From Dehalococcoidia bacterium (GTDB lineage Bacteria > Chloroflexota > Dehalococcoidia > GIF9 > AB-539-J10): a stretch of 8,792 nt of DNA. The notes under the pieces were generated by a model. It saw nothing but the letters and a program-made list of their open reading frames with translations, ran no database searches and was not told the DNA's origin. The stretch covers positions 1 through 8,792 of the forward strand of contig JAUWFX010000067.1 in the NCBI GenBank assembly GCA_030606765.1, read 5' to 3'. Position numbers and translations under genes: made by a program. This document shows, piece after piece, positions 6,572-8,792 of this stretch. Position 1 is the stretch's first letter. The number at the start of each line of letters is the position of its first letter.

Positions 6572-6874
6572 TTAGGCATCCTCTGCTTTGATATATGGGA
6601 AGACAACTCTGAAGGGAACCTCCTTTTTGTGTAGTGATTGATATAGAGACATAGCTTCATTTATCTCCATAGGGGTGATTTTGTTAATTTCGCCTTGCAA
6701 TAGCGTTTGATATTGGGCAAAGAAATTACCCTTTGGCGTTCTGAATAGGAATGTATTACGGCCACCTTGCTCAAAATTATAGCCGTTCCAGTATGCGTCA
6801 TGGGCTATTAGCGTAGCTGCGTCTGTGCGGTATCGCTTACCTGCGACAACCCAGATCATGTTTTGTGGTTGCAT
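6572..6874 (-). CDS. Conserved small protein of unknown function (GKRYxTD / TPKGNFF type)
   Basis: A 100-residue soluble protein with no signal peptide or membrane segment. The start is well fixed: GGAGGTGA (6886-6879) lies 4 bases before the ATG. The pattern GKRYRTDAATLIA (12-24), then FLFRTPKGNFFAQY (42-55), then ITPMEINEAMSLYQ (65-78) recalls small accessory-genome proteins with GKRYDTDTA...LYRTPKGNFFL...PLTEEEA that I know from many bacteria. No function is established for these, so none is given. It converges with the ABM gene. TATAAT at 6952-6947 is a plausible -10 without a clear -35. The leader contains a GC-rich hairpin (6899-6905 with 6921-6928, one-base bulge). Confidence 0.75.
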   Translation of the reverse strand: MQPQNMIWVVAGKRYRTDAATLIAHDAYWNGYNFEQGGRNTFLFRTPKGNFFAQYQTLLQGEINKITPMEINEAMSLYQSLHKKEVPFRVVFPYIKAEDA

Positions 6875-7231
6875 CGGTTCACCTCCAGTTATACTCTCGG
6901 CCCAGGCTGTGCCAGTATTGCTGGGGCCTTGCCGTTATCATCTTATATTATACATCAAGGATGCGTTTTGTTGTTGTGCCACAACTCACCTTTACCCGTT
7001 AGATTCAACTCAAAGCTCAAAAATTGACGTTATTTTGGCGTTAAAATGTTTGGGACGGGTCGGGACATAATGGGACTTTACGAACAAAACAGGGTTTTGG
7101 TGATTGACACAAATCCTATTCTATACGTAAAACCACCATTTCGAACATCTAGTTTAGAATCCGAAAACCAATGCTCTTTGAGTTTGATAATATTGATAAA
7201 CGTTCAATTACAGCTACTCACGGGAGGAGTA
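6875..7231. other. Divergent intergenic region before the LRR gene
   Basis: About 360 bases without a supported gene. It holds the leader and -10 box of the minus-strand small gene, the first copy of the direct repeat (7035-7060), three GGGAC pentamers at exact 10-base spacing (7052, 7062, 7072), an isolated TTGACA at 7104-7109 without a good -10, and a partly palindromic AT-rich element (GTTT...AATATT...AAAC, 7182-7201). A 68-codon frame from 7046 lacks a ribosome-binding site and family resemblance. Confidence 0.5.
7035..7060 (+). repeat. 26-bp direct repeat upstream of the LRR gene, copy A
   Basis: This copy matches the sequence at 8541-8566 in 24 of 26 positions and in the same orientation. 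A shorter, degenerate sub-repeat (TTGACGTTA, 7024-7032, against TTGGCGTTA, 7035-7043) precedes it. The pair brackets the LRR gene and its promoter. Confidence 0.65.
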
Positions 7232-7260
7232 TTGACAGCGTCATCCGGGTAAGTTATCGT
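7232..7260 (+). promoter_or_regulatory. Promoter of the LRR gene
   Basis: A perfect -35 TTGACA (7232-7237) is followed after 17 bases by TATCGT (7255-7260, 4 of 6 consensus bases). The predicted start near 7267 leaves a leader of about 29 bases, carrying AAAGGGGG, before the ATG at 7296. Confidence 0.5.
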
Positions 7261-7295
7261 GTGGATAGCACTCGTGTTTGTCAAAGGGGGTTAGA

Positions 7296-8258
7296 ATGAG
7301 CAGGAAGAAGCTAATAACAATCATCGCAGTATGTATTACAGTTGTCATCGTAGCATCAGTTATATCTTTGTCCGGGGGTGGTCCTGCGGGTGACCCTGTT
7401 GTTAGTTTTCCAGACCCAAATCTAGAAACAGCCATTAGAGAAACCCTTAACAAATCGTCGGGACCTATTTATGTCTCTGAACTTGCTGGGCTAACGAGCC
7501 TCACAGCTGATAATAGAGGAATCGGGAATATATCGGTTCTTCAGTATTGCACCAACCTGACAGAGCTCGACCTCCGGGTTAACTGGATAAACGATATCTC
7601 TCCTCTGGCCAACCTCACCAACTTGACAATCCTCAACCTCCACTCTAACCAGATAAGTGATATATCTCCTTTGGCCAACCTCACCAACTTGACAAGCCTC
7701 TACCTTCGCTCTAACCAGATAAGCGATATCTCTCTTCTAACCAACTTCACCAACTTGACAGAGCTCAGTCTCTGTTCTAACCAGATAAACGATATCTCTC
7801 CTCTGGCCAACCTCACCAACTTGACAATCCTCAACCTCCACTCTAACCAGATAAGTGATATCTCTCCTTTGGCCAACCTCACCAACTTGGCAGTCCTCTA
7901 CCTCCACTCTAACCAGATAAGCAATATCTTACCTCTGGCCAACCTCACCAACCTGGCAAGCCTCAACCTCCACTCTAACCAGATAAGCAATATCTTACCT
8001 CTGGCCAACCTCACTAACTTGACAATCCTCGACCTCCACTCTAACCAGATAAGCGGTATCTCCCCTCTGGCCAACCTCACCAACCTTTTTTACCTCAAGC
8101 TCTTCGTTAACCAGATAAGCGATATCTCCCCTCTGGTGGATAACTCCGGGCTAGGAGAGGGAGACACAGTCTGGCTATCTAGGAGTTCGCTGAGTGACGA
8201 TTCCATCAACACATACATACCTGAGCTTGAAGCAAGAGGTGTGACTGTTAACTATTAG
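7296..8258 (+). CDS. Surface-anchored or secreted leucine-rich-repeat protein (internalin-type LRR)
   Basis: A 320-residue protein starting at ATG 7296, five bases after AAAGGGGG; a TTG six codons upstream would overlap that site. Residues 1-5 are basic and 6-26 form one hydrophobic segment, a signal peptide or membrane anchor with no lipobox cysteine. An N-cap region (FPDPNLETAIRETLN, 38-52) leads into nine 22-residue repeats (about residues 86-283) of the form LTNLTxLxLxSNQISDISPLAN, with the conserved Asn at 96 and every 22 residues to 272. A C-cap follows (GLGEGD..., DDSINTYIPELEARGVTV). Repeats this regular build a curved solenoid used for binding proteins or surfaces outside the cell; the ligand is unknown. 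No catalytic or LPXTG-type anchor domain is present. The gene is monocistronic, with no clear terminator. Confidence 0.88.
   Translation: MSRKKLITIIAVCITVVIVASVISLSGGGPAGDPVVSFPDPNLETAIRETLNKSSGPIYVSELAGLTSLTADNRGIGNISVLQYCTNLTELDLRVNWINDISPLANLTNLTILNLHSNQISDISPLANLTNLTSLYLRSNQISDISLLTNFTNLTELSLCSNQINDISPLANLTNLTILNLHSNQISDISPLANLTNLAVLYLHSNQISNILPLANLTNLASLNLHSNQISNILPLANLTNLTILDLHSNQISGISPLANLTNLFYLKLFVNQISDISPLVDNSGLGEGDTVWLSRSSLSDDSINTYIPELEARGVTVNY
7551..8144 (+). repeat. Tandem array of nine 66-bp units inside the LRR gene
   Basis: The units keep an exact 66-base period: AACCAGATAA (AACTGGATAA in the first) begins at 7581, 7647, 7713, 7779, 7845, 7911, 7977, 8043 and 8109. There are no insertions or deletions. 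Units differ mainly at the variable LRR surface positions. The stretch 7586-7691 is repeated at 7784-7889 with a single mismatch (7664/7862), a three-unit offset that indicates recent block duplication or gene conversion. Confidence 0.95.
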
Positions 8259-8540
8259 AACGGCAGGCAATTGGTTTAAAATAATAGGAGCCGTAGACAA
8301 GCTGAGCCGGACAAATTCCTATCGCGTCCCAACAATTAGCGGCTTACGCGACAAGGTATAGGTTGTTAACATCAACTGGTCCTAGTGTGCTTTGCCGAAA
8401 ATCTTTGGTTTCTTTGACATGCTAATTCCCCCTCACTTACTTGCACCAATGGGTATGCGGAAAGGGATACCATAGTTATGATTGTGTCGTAACAAAGACG
8501 GTTGTTAGTAGCCCTTCACCTTCAAATTAAGGCTCCTAAA

Positions 8541-8566
8541 TTGGCGTTAAACTGTTTGGGACTGGT
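8541..8566 (+). repeat. 26-bp direct repeat downstream of the LRR gene, copy B
   Basis: It is the partner of 7035-7060, in the same orientation and 1,506 bases away, with mismatches at two positions only. Upstream of each copy there is further patchy similarity (AGGCTCCTAAATTGGCGTTA here against AAGCTCAAAAATTGACGTTA at 7013-7032, 16 of 20), so the repeated unit may once have been longer. Confidence 0.65.
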
Positions 8567-8574
8567 TGTTAGCA

Positions 8575-8586
8575 GGCAATCTTGCC
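8575..8586. repeat. 12-bp palindrome GGCAATCTTGCC, copy 2
   Basis: It is identical to the element at 5549-5560 and lies 17 bases upstream of the rnpB -35 box. The shared 14-base string is CAGGCAATCTTGCC. Confidence 0.3.
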
Positions 8587-8603
8587 CTGGACAATTCGAG
8601 AAT

Positions 8604-8632
8604 TTGACCTTTATTCTAGTTGACTATAAAAT
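8604..8632 (+). promoter_or_regulatory. Promoter of rnpB
   Basis: The -35 TTGACC (8604-8609, 5 of 6 consensus bases), a 17-base spacer and the -10 TAAAAT (8627-8632, 5 of 6) predict a start at about 8639, which is where the RNase P RNA begins by its structure. Confidence 0.75.
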
Positions 8633-8638
8633 AGACTC

Positions 8639-8792
8639 GGGTGAGTAAACCGGGTGACCGCCCTGGATTTAATCTGCCAGGGAGGAAAGTCCGAGCTCCA
8701 CCGAGCAGGGTGCTGGGTAACACCCAGGAGGGGTGACCCTACGGAAAGTGCCACAGAAACACACCGCCAGCGGCTGGCTTAGCCAGTGCGGG
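8639..8792 (+). ncRNA. rnpB: RNase P RNA, 5' part (cut by the window end)
   Basis: This is the catalytic RNA that trims the 5' leaders of tRNA precursors such as the tRNA-Ser in this window. The universally conserved block GAGGAAAGTCCGAGCTCC is at 8682-8699. It is followed by GCAGGGTGCTGGGTAACACC with the hairpin CTGGGT/ACCCAG (8713-8727), then GGGTGACCC (8731-8739) and ACAGAAACACACCGCC (8753-8768). A CCCTGG/CCAGGG stem (8661-8666 with 8677-8682) precedes the first block. The 154 bases seen are under half of a typical 350-400-base bacterial molecule; the 3' part lies beyond the window. The exact 5' end is inferred from the promoter. Confidence 0.95.

Larger units (their letters stand above)
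8259..8603. other. Intergenic region between the LRR gene and rnpB
   Basis: About 345 bases with no supported gene. It holds a weak inverted repeat after the LRR gene (ACGGC 8260-8264 with GCCGT 8290-8294, no T-run), an isolated TTGACA at 8414-8419 without a -10 partner, copy B of the direct repeat, and the second GGCAATCTTGCC palindrome. On the minus strand a well-spaced GAGGGGG (8433-8427) precedes an ATG at 8420, but the frame is only 12 codons and is not called. Confidence 0.5.

Noticed and set aside
7046..7252. 68-codon plus-strand frame upstream of the LRR gene
   Set aside because: It has no ribosome-binding site, overlaps the repeat and phased GGGAC motifs, and has no recognisable domain.
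7700..8083. Two 61-codon minus-strand frames inside the LRR array
   Set aside because: They are mirror products of the 66-bp tandem repeat, which keeps the opposite strand open; they have no independent start signals.
7551..8144. CRISPR-like periodic repeat
   Set aside because: The 66-base period is a contiguous coding repeat of 22 codons with no unique spacers; it is an LRR array.
8382..8420. 12-codon minus-strand frame with a good GAGGGGG upstream (MSKKPKIFGKAH)
   Set aside because: Too short to support as a gene; it could be a leader peptide or the 5' stub of a lost gene, but there is no further evidence.

Overview
The window looks like a chromosomal segment of an uncultured, probably anaerobic bacterium. 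Gene style (TTG/GTG starts with strong Shine-Dalgarno sites, ABM-type small protein, internalin-like LRR protein with a distinctive C-terminal cap) reminds me of Chloroflexota/Dehalococcoidia metagenome bins, but this is an impression from memory and was not tested by any search.

Left part (1-5,553, all on the minus strand): read in transcription order, a tRNA-Ser(UGA) gene with its own promoter is followed 23 bases later by sucC (TTG start), sucD (4-base overlap) and a chorismate-binding enzyme best read as pabB (14-base gap). After a 330-base gap with a cluster of potential hairpins comes a biotin-dependent acyl-CoA carboxyltransferase subunit. A Shine-Dalgarno sequence right after its stop implies another gene just beyond the window edge. 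SucCD plus an acyl-CoA (propionyl/methylmalonyl-type) carboxyltransferase fits interconversion of propionyl-CoA, methylmalonyl-CoA, succinyl-CoA and succinate; PabB supplies a folate precursor and is a metabolic outsider in this cluster.

Middle (5,515-6,874): an accessory-looking stretch. It holds what appears to be the decayed N-terminal half of an XRE-type DNA-binding protein on the minus strand, traces of other broken reading frames, a good sigma-70-like promoter, a 102-residue ABM-fold protein on the plus strand with a terminator, and a convergent 100-residue protein of unknown function.

Right part (6,875-8,792): a plus-strand leucine-rich-repeat protein with an N-terminal membrane anchor or signal peptide and nine exact 66-bp repeat units, bracketed by an imperfect 26-bp direct repeat about 1.5 kb apart, then a non-coding gap and the first ~154 bases of the RNase P RNA gene (rnpB) with a clear promoter; the rest of rnpB lies outside the window.

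No defence system, CRISPR array, insertion sequence or other complete novel system was found. The most unusual signals are the replaced glycine-rich loop in SucC, the repeat-bracketed LRR gene with an internal block duplication, the hairpin cluster before the carboxyltransferase gene, and a shared 12-bp palindrome next to the tRNA-Ser and rnpB promoters.
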